Assembly: GCF_015351765.1 (NCBI RefSeq)
Contig: NZ_JADKQA010000001.1
Coordinates: 62,001 to 126,000 of the forward strand
Origin: Clostridium vitabionis
GTDB taxonomy: Bacteria > Bacillota > Clostridia > Lachnospirales > Lachnospiraceae
Reading direction: 5' to 3'
Length of the DNA: 64,000 nt
Both the position numbers and the translations under genes were made by a program. This document shows positions 63,601 through 64,000 of the stretch, in pieces. Each line of letters opens with the position of its first letter. Position 1 is the first letter of the stretch. The notes beneath the pieces are model-generated. The model searched no databases. It saw nothing but the letters and a program-made list of their open reading frames with translations, and was not told where the DNA came from.

Positions 63601-64000
63601 GCCCAGGCGTCCAACAGCGGCACGGATGTTGTCTCGGCGAAGTCCGGGATTGTCAAGAAGGTCCGGGCCGATGAAGACTACTACGCGGAGTTTGCCTCGT
63701 CGGCCACAGTGATGACGGGCAAGACCTACACCTATGAGCTGACGGTGCAGAACGGCATCTACGATACCGGCGGACTGATCATTTATGACCATCTGGAAAA
63801 TGCAATTAAGGACCGCGCGGATGAGGAGACCGGTTTTGACGATGCCGACTGGAAGGGAACCTTTGTCGGCACATCGGTGAAATCCGCCGAGGCTGCCGGA
63901 GTATCGCCCGTTGTGTGGTATTCCGCTGACCGGGACCAGGAAATGGATCTTAGTGCGGCCGGATGGGTCAAGGCAGAGGATTGGGATCAGGATCTGTCCG
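60634..64000 (+). CDS. Very large secreted surface protein, 3' partial
   Basis: ATG 60634 opens a frame that stays open to the end of the window (1122 codons). GGGGT is the only weak RBS. Signal peptide: KKIICSLLILSMLLTSSNFT. Residues about 45-185 are acidic low complexity (Glu/Ala/Ser/Asp). From there on come beta-rich modules with phrases such as VKYQFQFHNDEDYQAGDVRI, FTNVRAIPAGSNNIVQVKYD, VVLYDLLPLGVTFDASESVT and YTYELTVQNGIYDTGGLIIY, reminiscent of DUF11/isopeptide-type adhesin repeats. The C-terminal anchor lies outside the window. Likely a wall-attached adhesin or matrix protein. Confidence 0.85.
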   Translation, partial: MEKKNWGKKIICSLLILSMLLTSSNFTTMRLLADTITGSTAEETEVRNTEAKKDDSADEESPDAAEMEQVEELSGSGAAEDVGTEAAEDTGNSGNPMTEAEEYADAAVSLSDFAVSSVNSAGSSAEDNDSEASESDLPRSNAKTAETLENDLLIADASSADAGTESAEETVDTIDPDASGTAWQYSQYYISYEGARATTKNKTQLDLIGNCIESKQTVKYQFQFHNDEDYQAGDVRICLPYYLYNDRDGNGVAPSGVGVPRAPKESKDNDFNYSVETIDGVRTLVFTNVRAIPAGSNNIVQVKYDLDDMATIDGTTWEIKPSITVCGIEGTEDKLGNVLTGSMDTQTQLMQVTKNPYGNATEIYPPELFETYQVQKWIGSGISLPENFDDYRYMVWITAVVSQADQPWTMTIKDTPSNNGIVLAQFLSDYKTESSAKSPVTAGDTIVQSEQRKYNSTFYVYSVTAYPKADFPDDLTIHNTIDVTMTGTDDKIDHVLSSTASWVWEEYQRKPHLGYIHIHKVYNHPGVAKDTAVEPAFLDVLKASMDQGSDQALPYSWTVSIDGDRTDERFDHPDYSYTYALMDDLQYADTNRNQYRLMSYEDYYYKDISFRNTERSLVDIYGDQSETAVDGEEFRIYVMTAAQPGEWQLTDTVAYGDINQYQIPDSWYSEGIYRIKAEHKTQSGIFSFRINATTVLRADSPLFTSYTSDSSVSQIRICNVCAEAALVDGQYRSERGGRWPTSTDVSVDDYDQENYGCLTVRDFDTVTLTQVKENNGVSKTVYSQNNPNEGKVNLTYNLAGWDGYQLYSPSVQTILSDAGIVPDKNRDQVVLYDLLPLGVTFDASESVTVGRLTSDKYKNSAGSWDKKNVSVTYEVTDNYRGSGRQMVRFIITGTESDSSFTEYSYPNGYIWGCGYGVSFSAYYLWKDRDIASAGVNVMAYTVKDRLKGDGTYKDDGTGVPLSVGKDTSGQSYFYDPEDDGISEQATVKYAQASNSGTDVVSAKSGIVKKVRADEDYYAEFASSATVMTGKTYTYELTVQNGIYDTGGLIIYDHLENAIKDRADEETGFDDADWKGTFVGTSVKSAEAAGVSPVVWYSADRDQEMDLSAAGWVKAEDWDQDLS

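Overview
The window is a stretch of chromosome from a GC-rich, low-sporadic-AT member of the Clostridia, most probably a Lachnospiraceae-type organism. The reasons are the SCIFF ribosomal peptide with its radical SAM maturase next to a fused SecDF, tgt and yajC; class III fructose-1,6-bisphosphatase; FtsEX followed by an EnvC-like M23 protein and CtpA; strong GGAGG ribosome binding sites with many ATGA start/stop overlaps; and tRNAs without an encoded CCA. No species is assigned.

Layout. 1-9255: cell envelope genes, all on the plus strand: the end of a sugar transferase, an LCP-family wall-polymer ligase, a membrane-anchored HtrA protease, an SLH-domain exported protein, and a MacAB-type adaptor/ATPase/permease set. 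9320-17459: an LspA-like protein overlapping a CorC-type CBS protein, then the SCIFF peptide (11467-11613) and its maturase, fused secDF, tgt and yajC. 17557-24395: amino acid biosynthesis (leuB, ilvD, serC, serA, a DUF1015 protein), each transcription unit with a readable promoter. 24397-31532: fbp, a HAAS/DUF1700 membrane protein, an acyl-ACP thioesterase, a CvfB-like S1 protein, a PucR/CdaR-type regulator, ftsE and ftsX. 31635-39608: M23 hydrolase activator, S41 protease, pth, mfd and a TIGR01212 radical SAM protein. 39781-45310: EamA exporter, TSCPD protein, tyrS, AI-2E-type permease, VTT/DedA-like protein and a lone ABC ATPase in which every nucleotide-hydrolysis motif is altered. 45389-45658: tRNA-Val and tRNA-Met with promoter and terminator. 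45747-47993: GH36 alpha-galactosidase.

The most unusual region is 48396-57995. A CitB/DcuR-like two-component system faces a pgsB-pgsC-pgsW poly-gamma-glutamate set on the minus strand. Divergent from pgsB is a five-gene plus-strand operon: a lipoprotein, a TRAP-like large permease without its usual partners, a 50-residue membrane protein, an exported M14-type zinc hydrolase/deacylase and an M20 amidohydrolase. I read this as a candidate system that makes a gamma-glutamyl polymer and also trims and takes up its products or related acyl-amino acids; the functional link is inference from context.

58032-59216 is an IS30-family element. It abuts a 5'-truncated gene whose product keeps a TNT-like NAD glycohydrolase toxin domain, followed by an overlapping small gene in the immunity position. 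An AT-rich leader follows, with 23.5 copies of the tetranucleotide ACAG (60253-60346), and then a very large secreted surface protein that runs off the end of the window. Remnants such as a possible Fic-type C-terminus (48033-48275) show that the accessory part has been turned over.
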